Positions 1 through 5,582 of a DNA stretch of 11,992 bases are shown here, piece by piece (within the stretch, counting starts at the first letter, position 1; each line of letters starts with the position of its first letter). This DNA is from JBGPBY01 sp041481485 (GTDB lineage Bacteria > Acidobacteriota > Terriglobia > 20CM-2-55-15), in NCBI GenBank assembly GCA_041481485.1, contig JBGPBY010000196.1, positions 1 to 11,992 of the forward strand, given 5' to 3'. Below the pieces are notes generated by a model. It worked only from the letters and a program-made list of their open reading frames with translations, was not told the DNA's origin and made no database searches. The translations under genes and the position numbers were made by a program.

Positions 1-146
1 ACGACGGTAAGCAACACACACAGCCGGCAAGCCTGGACGGCGACACCGTGCGCGATGTACTCCTCAACTCCCCGGCCAGTCTGTCCGCACCTTGCGCACT
101 TCAATCCCGGCGCCGTCCAAATCTTCGGATCGTTCTCAATTGACAT
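1..146 (-). CDS. Partial small zinc-ribbon protein, runs off left edge
   Basis: An open frame starts at the ATG at 146-144 on the minus strand and is still open at base 1, giving 48 full codons. The product has two CxxC pairs, C17-x2-C20 and C40-x2-C43, about 20 residues apart, which is the pattern of a zinc ribbon. The start is chosen because GAGG sits 5 bases upstream. An in-frame ATG at 170-168 would add 8 residues but has no ribosome binding site. It follows the ATPase gene on the same strand after a 173-base gap that holds palindromic repeats, so it may be a later gene of the same operon or have its own control. The function is unknown; similar small zinc-ribbon proteins are common in phages and islands. 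The C-terminal end is missing, so the total size cannot be given. Confidence 0.6.
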   Translation of the reverse strand, partial: MSIENDPKIWTAPGLKCARCGQTGRGVEEYIAHGVAVQACRLCVLLTV

Positions 147-202
147 AGTCGCCTCGCGAGCTCTTGCCATCGGCTGAAAATCGATGCACAGGGCGTGCGC
201 CT

Positions 203-226
203 GGAACTGCACCTCGGACCAGTTCC
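203..226. repeat. Inverted repeat, 7-bp arms, degenerate relative of the adjacent repeats
   Basis: GGAACTG (203-209) and CAGTTCC (220-226) form a 7-bp inverted repeat around a 10-base loop. The right part, GACCAGTTCC at 217-226, differs by one base from the GACCGGTTCC arm at 255-264. This suggests a worn copy of the same binding unit. Confidence 0.5.
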
Positions 227-254
227 GGCATGCAAACAACCTGGGTGGTTCCCG

Positions 255-287
255 GACCGGTTCCCCCTACGTAGTAGGGAACCGGTC
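255..287. repeat. Strong palindrome with GACCGGTT arms
   Basis: GACCGGTTCCC (255-265) pairs perfectly with GGGAACCGGTC (277-287), an 11-bp stem with an 11-base loop. The loop also contains CCCTAC/GTAGGG arms (265-270 and 274-279) around GTA. The region can therefore fold as a 14-bp stem with a 2-base bulge (263-264). No T-run follows on either strand, so it is not a typical intrinsic terminator. It lies 33 bases past the ATPase stop codon. Confidence 0.8.
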
Positions 288-307
288 GGAACCGGTCGGA
301 ACCGGTG
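277..307. repeat. Three tandem 10-bp repeats (iteron-like), unit approximately CGGAACCGGT
   Basis: GGGAACCGGT (277-286), CGGAACCGGT (287-296) and CGGAACCGGT (297-306) stand head to tail with a 10-bp period, about one helical turn, so all copies face the same side of the DNA. The first copy doubles as the right arm of the palindrome at 255-287. A further GGTTCC lies at 247-252. Phased repeats next to a replication-ATPase gene resemble iterons of plasmid or phage origins, but an operator for the downstream gene is an equal alternative. Confidence 0.7.
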
Positions 308-319
308 TCGGTTTTCTCG

Positions 320-2122
320 TCATTCCGCGGTCTCCTTTCGCAAAAACCAGCGGTCCGCTTTCCCCTTCTTTTCGGCTTTAATGCAGTCCACTTTGTTCTT
401 CAGTTCCAGACCGCAGAGGGTATTCAAAACATCGTCCTTGCGGATGCGGAGAGCCTTCGCGATTCCGCTCCCGGAAGCGCCAGGATTCTCGGTGAGGTAG
501 TTCAATAGTTTTTCCTGAGCTACCAATTCAACGGCAGCTTCCGCCGCAGAGTCTTCCCCGACTAGCCGGGCCCAGGTACGCTCCGGGTCTTCCTCTATTC
601 GAAACGTGAAGGGACTGGGGTCCGTTGAAAACTTGAAGTCTTCGGGAATGACGAGGCTTGTGTTTTCTCCGGCCGGTTCAAGTGCAATCGGACATTCGCA
701 TGCGGCAAACCAGTCACCGCCGCTGGCTTTGTGGCTGCGCCGGCGGGAATCCGGCCCCTGAGAATTGGGCTTTACGTCATGGTGAATGATGACCACTGAG
801 GCGCCGGTTTCTGTGCAGATCTTCCGCAGGAACGCCGTGATTTTTCGAACCTCAGACGGCCATTTATCCACCGACTCGGCAAACCGGCGGATCGGATCGA
901 AGATCACAACCTTGAATCCGTGGCGTTCGATGTCGCGCAGTAATCGTTTCTGCCACGCTTCTTGCTCCAGGTCGATATTCTTGTGAATGGAGAACGCCAG
1001 CTTTTGCGGAACATCGAGTTTGTATCCCGCCAGCAGTCGCTTGACTCGATTTCGAATCGGGCGCGCAGAATCTTCCTGTGAATTGTAGAGGACTGGGAAC
1101 GGCGTATTGACTGCGAACCGGGTCAGTCCGAAAAGTGGTCTACCGGCAGTCCCGCATATCGCCAGTTCTGCGCCCATCCAGCTCTTGCGAACGCGCGGCT
1201 CGGAATGAATCAGCGCCAGAACACCCTCGGGCAGCAATTCGTTGACGAGATATTGTATCGGCGGATCCTCAACGGCCATGAATGATGGTGCAAATTCGAT
1301 GTAATCGATTTCGGCAGGCTGCAGTTCGTCTTCAGATTTCGCCGCTTCCAGTAGTTTCAGCGCTGCGCTCGAACCTTCGAGCGCAATATAGTCATCGATG
1401 CCGTTGACGCCGGCGGGAATTCCGTCCGGCCAGTTCATCAGGGATACAATGGCGCCGAGGGCTTTTAGTTCCCGCGCCAGAATCCGCCGGGCGGCCTGAA
1501 CGGATTCATTGGTATTTAGATTTGTATCAAAGCAAATCGTGACGTGGCGGCCCTTCCAGGCGATCTTGTCGAAGTCTGCAATGATGCCTTTGACGGGGAC
1601 GCGCTCACCGTTCTGATTTTCGGTTATGCCGTTCGTTCCTCGGAAGTTCCATACGCCTGACAGTCCGATGGGAAGAAAGCGGGGTTTATCGTTGGAATCG
1701 GCAACGCTGTGCCAAGACAGGGCGGACAGTGAGAGGGTCTTCTTTTCGCCCTCGACAATAACAATGGGGATTTCGATATCGCTGATTGAGCGCGGATCCG
1801 CGTCCGGTGCGAAATACAGGACATTTCTGCTGCCTGGCGATGCCTGGTACCTGGGCCCTTCTTTCAGCTGCGCCCTGTTGTCCTGCGCAAACTCGGGATT
1901 GTCCAGACGTAATCGATATTCGCGGGCATACGAATCCCCGGGCCATCTATAGGCAATGGCCAAACCTGAAAAGTCAGCGGAGCTATTTTTCCCAAGGAGT
2001 TGATGTCCATCGTAACTGTCGACGCGCTGAAAAGCACGTCTCGCCAGTTCTTCAGGAATCGCGCTCTGCCGAAACATTTCAAAATCCCGCGGAAGGAAGC
2101 CCGCCGATGCCTGCATAATCAA
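320..2122 (-). CDS. TOPRIM-like plus RecA-fold ATPase, probable replication primase-helicase of the element
   Basis: The 600-residue protein has a TOPRIM-like N-terminal half (resembling DUF3854): VEGEK at 123-127, CFDTN at 197-201 and GIDDY at 241-245. A RecA-like ATPase domain (AAA_25 type) runs from about 290 to 480. It has a Walker-A-like SEPRVRKS at 307-314, Walker B VVIFDP at 405-410, IIHHDVKP at 445-452 and the conserved-looking SRRRSHKASGGDWF stretch at 459-472. Residues 534-595 look like a winged helix. Such proteins serve as replication helicase-primases in phages, plasmids and islands; that role is inferred here. The glycines of the P-loop are replaced by arginines (RVRKS). The start is TTG at 2122, overlapping the preceding stop, with GGGAG 6 bases upstream; an ATG at 2116 gives 598 residues and is possible. 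It is the fifth gene of the minus-strand operon. Confidence 0.8.
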   Translation of the reverse strand: MIMQASAGFLPRDFEMFRQSAIPEELARRAFQRVDSYDGHQLLGKNSSADFSGLAIAYRWPGDSYAREYRLRLDNPEFAQDNRAQLKEGPRYQASPGSRNVLYFAPDADPRSISDIEIPIVIVEGEKKTLSLSALSWHSVADSNDKPRFLPIGLSGVWNFRGTNGITENQNGERVPVKGIIADFDKIAWKGRHVTICFDTNLNTNESVQAARRILARELKALGAIVSLMNWPDGIPAGVNGIDDYIALEGSSAALKLLEAAKSEDELQPAEIDYIEFAPSFMAVEDPPIQYLVNELLPEGVLALIHSEPRVRKSWMGAELAICGTAGRPLFGLTRFAVNTPFPVLYNSQEDSARPIRNRVKRLLAGYKLDVPQKLAFSIHKNIDLEQEAWQKRLLRDIERHGFKVVIFDPIRRFAESVDKWPSEVRKITAFLRKICTETGASVVIIHHDVKPNSQGPDSRRRSHKASGGDWFAACECPIALEPAGENTSLVIPEDFKFSTDPSPFTFRIEEDPERTWARLVGEDSAAEAAVELVAQEKLLNYLTENPGASGSGIAKALRIRKDDVLNTLCGLELKNKVDCIKAEKKGKADRWFLRKETAE

Positions 2123-2415
2123 CGCACGCTCCCGTCAACCCGTTTCGGCTGCTCATATTCGGCGCGGTATTCGAGGACGCCCTTGCGCGGCTGCAGAATT
2201 ACCGACCATTCGTGATTTTGCTCACACCACAAATCGATCTGGAGTGCATCCAATCGCTCTGCAGTAGTGCCGCCGATTGCGGTGGAATAGGCGACGGTTT
2301 CAGTTGGCGGTGAGTCGGTTCCGCGGAGGGCAAAGACGCGGCGCACATGCACGTATTCAAACGCGCACACGGGACAAAGGACCATGCAGTCTGAACCGCG
2401 ATACGCAACTCTCAC
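2119..2415 (-). CDS. Small CxxC protein of unknown function, phage/island type
   Basis: The 98-residue protein has a CPVC pair (C14, C17) near the N-terminus and a CEQNH motif (C64, H68) further on. Together they could bind one zinc ion as Cys3His. The segment around WCEQNHEWSVIL resembles the phage-type small zinc proteins in which a 'CEGC...L.I.QHKG' strand follows the first CxxC; that match is from memory and loose. The start is GTG at 2415, whose GTGA overlaps the TGA of the preceding gene, and its own TGA overlaps the TTG of the ATPase gene. Such 4-base overlaps indicate translational coupling. The function is unknown; the place before the replication ATPase suggests an early-operon accessory role. 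Confidence 0.7.
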   Translation of the reverse strand: MRVAYRGSDCMVLCPVCAFEYVHVRRVFALRGTDSPPTETVAYSTAIGGTTAERLDALQIDLWCEQNHEWSVILQPRKGVLEYRAEYEQPKRVDGSVR

Positions 2416-2624
2416 AGTATCGCCTTGAACAGCGGCAGCCCCGCCGATTCCAGTGATTTCGGCTTCGGATTTGTGGAAAGAGTGCCCGCCGTTTTTTTAA
2501 ACTGCCGCCGGAGTGCACGTTCGGCGCGCTCTTTCTCGCGGAGCTCAGCCATGTAGCGCTTGTGGTCTTCAAACCGCTCGATCCACCAAAGAAGAGATCG
2601 TTCTTGTTCGTTGAGCGCCCTCAT
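2412..2624 (-). CDS. Small charged, probably helical protein, unknown function
   Basis: The 70-residue product has a dense run of charged residues from about 5 to 45 (many Glu, Arg and Lys with spaced Leu/Ala), suggesting one long helix or short coiled coil. A less ordered proline- and serine-containing tail follows. There is no cysteine motif, signal peptide or membrane segment. The ATG at 2624 overlaps the TGA of the upstream gene (ATGA) and has GGAAGG five bases before it. Its stop overlaps the GTG of the next gene. I do not recognise a family. The reality of the gene rests on its place in an unbroken coupled operon and a good ribosome binding site. Confidence 0.65.
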   Translation of the reverse strand: MRALNEQERSLLWWIERFEDHKRYMAELREKERAERALRRQFKKTAGTLSTNPKPKSLESAGLPLFKAIL

Positions 2625-2869
2625 GCCGGCCTTCCGGGCGCCGTCCGAGCAACGATCTCAGCAAGTAGTTGCTTGATTCCCGTCTGAACGGTCTTCGCCT
2701 GGTGTGCCTCGCGCCAGAGTTCAGCATCCGATTGCTTAATCAGAATGCGTGCTCCGTCGCGATAGTGGGGAATACCGTCCGAAGCGATGCGCTTCTTTGC
2801 TGTCTTATCCGATCGGCCGCCCAGGTAGTCGCGGGCGAAGTCGGCGAGAGTGATGGAAGGGGCAATCAT
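2621..2869 (-). CDS. Helix-turn-helix protein, excisionase/AlpA-like
   Basis: The 82-residue product has an HTH_17/MerR-type winged-helix pattern. A 'TLADFARDYL' first helix (7-16) is followed by a recognition helix (DKTAKKRIASD, about 21-31). Then come IPHYRDG and a beta wing ending ILIKQSDAELWREA (43-56). The last segment resembles the typical '...rI.ksDle.wl' close of excisionase and AlpA proteins. Known: such proteins bend DNA for excision or activate integrase and replication genes in prophages and islands. Inferred: it is the element's excisionase or early activator. The ATG shares one base with the TAA of the XRE gene (TAATG), so the two are translated together. GCAGG about 10 bases upstream is a weak ribosome binding site. 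Confidence 0.7.
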   Translation of the reverse strand: MIAPSITLADFARDYLGGRSDKTAKKRIASDGIPHYRDGARILIKQSDAELWREAHQAKTVQTGIKQLLAEIVARTAPGRPA

Positions 2870-3087
2870 TAGGCGATTGCCTGCTCTGTTGTGGAGGCTG
2901 GCTCTTGAAGCTCGCCAGGCTTGAGGCCTAGAATTTTCGCGATCCGTTCCGCCTGTGCGGGGTAAGGAATCATTCGACCGCTCTCAATCCGGCTGATATC
3001 CGAGCCTGAGACATTTGCGTAGAAGCCGAGCGTCTGCTGACTCCAGCCCTTAGCCAATCGTTCGTTCTTGCATTTCGTCATGCTCAT
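2869..3087 (-). CDS. XRE-family (Cro/CI-type) transcriptional regulator
   Basis: The 72-residue protein is almost entirely one HTH_3 domain: NERLAKGWSQQTLGFYANVS (8-27) is the first helix pair, and GSDISRIESGR (28-38) is the recognition helix. PYPAQAERIAKILGL (42-56) gives the closing helices. There is no C-terminal oligomerisation or peptidase domain, so it resembles Cro or a small repressor rather than a self-cleaving CI. It is the first gene of the minus-strand operon and sits 41 bases from the ATG of the divergent zinc-finger/integrase operon (23 bases from the alternative GTG start). It probably binds that region and controls both directions. The start at 3087 has no clear ribosome binding site; an ATG at 3081 is also possible. 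Translation may be inefficient or from a near-leaderless message. Confidence 0.85.
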   Translation of the reverse strand: MSMTKCKNERLAKGWSQQTLGFYANVSGSDISRIESGRMIPYPAQAERIAKILGLKPGELQEPASTTEQAIA

Positions 3088-3128
3088 GTGTAGAAGTGTA
3101 GTAACGGTCAGTGATTAGTGAGCGTTAT
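3068..3128. promoter_or_regulatory. Divergent control region between the regulator operon and the integrase operon
   Basis: Plus strand: TTGCAT (3068-3073), a 17-base spacer and TAGAAG (3091-3096) make a plausible sigma-70 promoter for the zinc-finger/integrase operon, overlapping the start of the XRE gene. Minus strand: TATAAC (complement of 3124-3129) could be a -10 for the regulator operon, but its -35 is poor. Possible operator elements are direct repeats GTGTAG at 3088-3093 and 3096-3101, AGTGA at 3110-3114 and 3117-3121, and the inverted pair TAACG (3102-3106)/CGTTA (3123-3127). The two promoters face each other and overlap, so transcription in one direction should hinder the other. Confidence 0.5.
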
Positions 3129-4166
3129 ATGCCAAAGAAAAAGAGAAACGAGGATATTGAGCCGGAATTATTTGTTGCGAAGGGCTATTGGTTCCGGTTC
3201 AAGGAATATGAAACGGTTTCGTATTTCAATGGTCATCGCCAGTATGTGCGGCCAGTAAAAAGCTCCAAGATTGAGTCTTACCGCCCGTTCGATTGCTTCC
3301 CGCGACTTCTGGACGATTACCTGGATTTGGGAAAGATGCTTTCAGAAGATCAGGCGCCCGAAACGACCGATGATGCTGAACATAGGGCAATCCTGCTCAA
3401 AAGAGAAACGCGAAACGCGAAGAGTATTGTCGAATTTGCAAGGAAGTACGGATTGCCAGGAACACTTTGGCAGTGCGATCCGAAAAGCCCCGGCTCTAAT
3501 CCTGACAGTGGAGAGGTATTTGTTGAAAATTCGCTCTGGTCGGTCAGCATTCCGTGCGCCCCAACAGAACGGCGCACCGGATTGATTAAGACGGCCGACT
3601 TCCTAAAGTCCTTTCTCATCGAAAATATTTCACTTTCCGACAAGTACAAGGAATCCTTTCTCCGCGCCTATGCGGAGCCCGTGAAGAACGTCGTCCGTGA
3701 CGCTGTTGATTTTCGGAGGAGCGCTTTGGAATGGAATCGATACCGAGATAAACAATATTCTCCGGAAAGCCCCTACATCTATATCGATCGTGGAGGAGCC
3801 GAAAGCCCGGTTAGCCATAAATGGGAAGACGAGCTTCGCGGGACACTGGCGGTTGATAGCGTCGGAATGACGCCGAATTTCGACGGCCGAAACCTACGGA
3901 TCAATTATGACTTTCGATCGCTGATTTCAGCGCTCCGGATAATGCTGCTTCTAAACGCAGCCGCAACGGCAGCCGGTCAGTTGAGACTTTGCGTGTTGCC
4001 TGAGTGCGGGAAGGCGTTCATCGCTCGATATGACCGTTCCCGTTATTGCAAGCCCGATCATGCAAATGCGCATCGTCAGAAGCTCTGGCAAAACAACCAG
4101 AGAAAGGAAACTCGGAAAGGAAAATCCAATGGGAGTAAGCATTCGACAACAAAAGAGGGACGGTGA
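3129..4166 (+). CDS. Unknown protein with C-terminal Cys3His zinc finger (CGNR-like), co-transcribed with the integrase
   Basis: The 345-residue product has a charged N-terminus, a long region without a recognised fold and a C-terminal motif C288-x4-C293-x13-C307-x3-H311. The motif sits within a 'LC..PECGKAFIAR..RSRYC' context, after a helix-rich stretch (262-283). This resembles the CGNR/ABATE-type and related zinc fingers, with His in place of the last Cys; the CGNR signature itself is absent. The last 25 residues are very basic, suggesting nucleic-acid binding. The ATG at 3129 is chosen because AGTGAG lies 6 bases upstream; an in-frame GTG at 3111 would add 6 residues. Its last 38 bases overlap the integrase gene, so the two form an operon. 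The function is not known. It could regulate or assist recombination, or be an accessory trait of the element. Confidence 0.75.
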   Translation: MPKKKRNEDIEPELFVAKGYWFRFKEYETVSYFNGHRQYVRPVKSSKIESYRPFDCFPRLLDDYLDLGKMLSEDQAPETTDDAEHRAILLKRETRNAKSIVEFARKYGLPGTLWQCDPKSPGSNPDSGEVFVENSLWSVSIPCAPTERRTGLIKTADFLKSFLIENISLSDKYKESFLRAYAEPVKNVVRDAVDFRRSALEWNRYRDKQYSPESPYIYIDRGGAESPVSHKWEDELRGTLAVDSVGMTPNFDGRNLRINYDFRSLISALRIMLLLNAAATAAGQLRLCVLPECGKAFIARYDRSRYCKPDHANAHRQKLWQNNQRKETRKGKSNGSKHSTTKEGR

Positions 4167-5388
4167 ATGGTATGTCCACATTCGCCATGGCGGCCAGCGG
4201 TATGCGCAGAAGTGTCTGAACGAAGATCACGCGAAGGATGCGCAGAAAGCAATTCTTATCGCGATGGCGTCCGGCCAGTTCAAGCTTGCCGATATGAAGG
4301 CACAGCGCGAAGGTGCGAGGACGGAGAGGCCCCAAGCCGCAACGCTCAAAGAATTCTTTGAGCAGACGATGTCGCCAATGTGGAAGGGTTCTCTGTCGCC
4401 AAAGACCTACGACCGGTATGAGACTTCATTCCGGATCCATATTTTGCCGGCCATCGGCGATGTTCCCGTAGTTGACATCTCAAGGGACCGGCTCAAATCG
4501 TTTGCCGCGTCTCTGACCACGGTGACCGCAATAAAGCGCGCGAAGACTGAAGAGAGCCTCAAGGCGGAGAAAGACCGACGATTATCCAAGGATTCCATCC
4601 GGAACATCGTGGCGGCCCTGCGTGGCGCATTGACTGAGGCCGTAGAGCGAGGGCACCTCCCGGCAAACCCAGCATCGAAACTTGGCAAGTTCTACAGCGA
4701 GGCCGGTCAGGTCCGTGAGGAAGTAGATCCATTTACCATAGAGGAAATCCCGCTCCTACTCAACTCAACGTCACAGCATTTCGGTTTCGAGAATTACGTT
4801 CTGACCCTTTGCGCACTGCATACCGGCCTACGTGCCGGTGAGATCGCCGGACTCCAATGGTCTGATGTCGACTTCGCGAATCGGTTCCTGATTGTTCGCC
4901 GGCAGTATCGAGACGGTGCCCAGAAGAGAACGAAAACCAAGAAGCTCCGAAAGGTCGACATTTCCGATGCGTTGCTGCAGGAACTTCAGGCGCTGAGAAA
5001 ACTTCGCCGAGAAAAGGCACTCGCGGCCGGCCAGAACGAGATCCCGGAATGGGTTTTTCTCAGTCCAGGCAAAAAGCTCAAAGATGATAAGCGCGAGCTG
5101 GGGCAGCCGGTCGACATGGACAATTTCCGGAATCGCGTGTTTTGGATTGCCTGCGATAAGGCGAAGATCCGGCGCCGGCGCTTCCATGATACGCGCCACA
5201 GCTTTGCTTCAATTCTTCTGATGAATGGGGAATCGCCTGCGTATGTGAAAGAGCAGCTCGGTCACAGTTCCATCAAGATCACGGTCGACGTGTATGGCCA
5301 TTTTATTCCCGGCGCAAACCGGCAGGCCGTCAATAGGCTCCCCTCGATAACCAGTGCCCGGATTGCATCGAAAACCGCGGGAGATTGA
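4129..5388 (+). CDS. Tyrosine recombinase (phage-type site-specific integrase)
   Basis: The 419-residue protein inserts and excises the element by strand exchange at att sites. An N-terminal arm-binding-type domain with the 'R.DGEWYVHIRHGG' strands (9-22) is followed by a SAM-like core-binding domain (about 72-190). The catalytic domain (about 200-400) carries Arg I R235 in HTGLRAGEIAGLQW, a lysine in KTKK (269-272), H353 and R356 in HDTRH, H379 in LGHSS and the nucleophile Y389 in VDVYGHF. All catalytic residues are present, so it should be active. The ATG at 4129 is chosen because GGAAAGGA lies just upstream and the conserved N-terminus begins there; a frame open back to 4030 lies inside the upstream gene. 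It ends 82 bases from tRNA-Arg, the presumed attachment site. Confidence 0.95.
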   Translation: MGVSIRQQKRDGEWYVHIRHGGQRYAQKCLNEDHAKDAQKAILIAMASGQFKLADMKAQREGARTERPQAATLKEFFEQTMSPMWKGSLSPKTYDRYETSFRIHILPAIGDVPVVDISRDRLKSFAASLTTVTAIKRAKTEESLKAEKDRRLSKDSIRNIVAALRGALTEAVERGHLPANPASKLGKFYSEAGQVREEVDPFTIEEIPLLLNSTSQHFGFENYVLTLCALHTGLRAGEIAGLQWSDVDFANRFLIVRRQYRDGAQKRTKTKKLRKVDISDALLQELQALRKLRREKALAAGQNEIPEWVFLSPGKKLKDDKRELGQPVDMDNFRNRVFWIACDKAKIRRRRFHDTRHSFASILLMNGESPAYVKEQLGHSSIKITVDVYGHFIPGANRQAVNRLPSITSARIASKTAGD

Positions 5389-5398
5389 TTTGCCCGCC

Positions 5399-5415
5399 GC
5401 AAGCAGTGGCAAGCA
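5399..5415 (+). repeat. Two GCAAGCA direct repeats near the element junction
   Basis: GCAAGCA occurs at 5399-5405 and 5409-5415, 10 bp apart, between the integrase stop and the tRNA. Short phased repeats beside an att core can be arm-type integrase or excisionase sites. With only two copies of 7 bp this is suggestive at most. Confidence 0.3.
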
Positions 5416-5420
5416 ACGGC

Positions 5421-5453
5421 AAAAAACAAAAGGCCTCCCGAAATGGGAGGCCT
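5421..5453 (-). terminator. Intrinsic terminator downstream of tRNA-Arg
   Basis: AGGCCTCCC (5431-5439) and GGGAGGCCT (5445-5453) form a perfect 9-bp GC-rich stem with a 5-base loop. Read on the minus strand it is followed by TTTTGTTTTTT (complement of 5421-5431), a classic U-tract. It lies 17 bases past the tRNA 3' end and probably ends tRNA transcription, and perhaps read-through from the kinase/regulator operon. On the plus strand the tail is weak (ATCTTATT), so it would stop integrase transcripts less well. Confidence 0.88.
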
Positions 5454-5470
5454 ATCTTATTGATTCCACA

Positions 5471-5544
5471 TGCGCCCGGAGAGAGTCGAACTCCCGACCT
5501 ACGGATTCGTAGTCCGTCGCTCTATCCAGCTGAGCTACGGGCGC
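5471..5544 (-). tRNA. tRNA-Arg (anticodon ACG), probable integration site
   Basis: The minus strand folds as a full 74-base cloverleaf. The acceptor stem is GCGCCCG/CGGGCGC with discriminator A. The D arm is GCTC/GAGC. The anticodon stem is ACGGA/TCCGT with loop CTACGAA (anticodon ACG, read as ICG after deamination, decoding CGU/CGC/CGA). The variable loop is 5 bases and the T arm GGGAG/CTCTC has a TTCGACT loop. CCA is not encoded: TGT follows the discriminator. The element lies on the 3' side, which fits integration at the tRNA 3' half, where the element restores the end of the gene. The intact pairing shows that the tRNA stays functional. Confidence 0.96.
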
Positions 5545-5553
5545 GCCCTTGGC

Positions 5554-5582
5554 AGTGTAGCACATACTTTTTTGGCTTCAGG
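5554..5582 (-). promoter_or_regulatory. Candidate tRNA-Arg promoter
   Basis: On the minus strand TACACT (complement of 5554-5559) lies 9 bases before the mature tRNA 5' end and would serve as a -10. A weak -35 (CTGAAG with 16-base or CCTGAA with 17-base spacing) overlaps the stop codon of the response-regulator gene. The -35 match is poor, so the tRNA may also depend on read-through from the upstream operon. Confidence 0.35.

Larger units (their letters stand above)
1..5470. mobile_element. Integrated mobile element, integrase-proximal part (left end outside window)
   Basis: Seen: a tyrosine recombinase gene ends 82 bases from the 3' end of a tRNA-Arg gene. A divergent operon behind it encodes an XRE regulator, an excisionase-like HTH protein, small unknown proteins and a TOPRIM-like/RecA-fold ATPase. 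Known: integrases of this family commonly insert elements into tRNA 3' ends, and the integrase gene often sits beside the tRNA. Inferred: the right boundary lies in or just after the tRNA 3' end (about 5471). The left boundary is not in the window, because I found no second copy of the tRNA 3' end in 1-320. No capsid, portal, terminase, relaxase or conjugation gene is visible. The element may be a phage satellite, a prophage remnant or another integrative island; the visible part cannot decide. Confidence 0.75.

Noticed and set aside
277..307. CRISPR-like reading of the 10-bp tandem repeats
   Set aside because: Repeats are contiguous, too short and without spacers; no cas gene is near.
4030..4128. 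N-terminal extension of the integrase
   Set aside because: The 33 extra residues lie within the upstream zinc-finger gene and do not resemble integrase sequence; the ATG at 4129 has a good ribosome binding site.
5399..5453. Second copy of the tRNA 3' end as a short attachment repeat within the window
   Set aside because: No stretch resembling the T arm or acceptor 3' side is found at 1-320 or between the integrase and the tRNA; the partner site must be outside.
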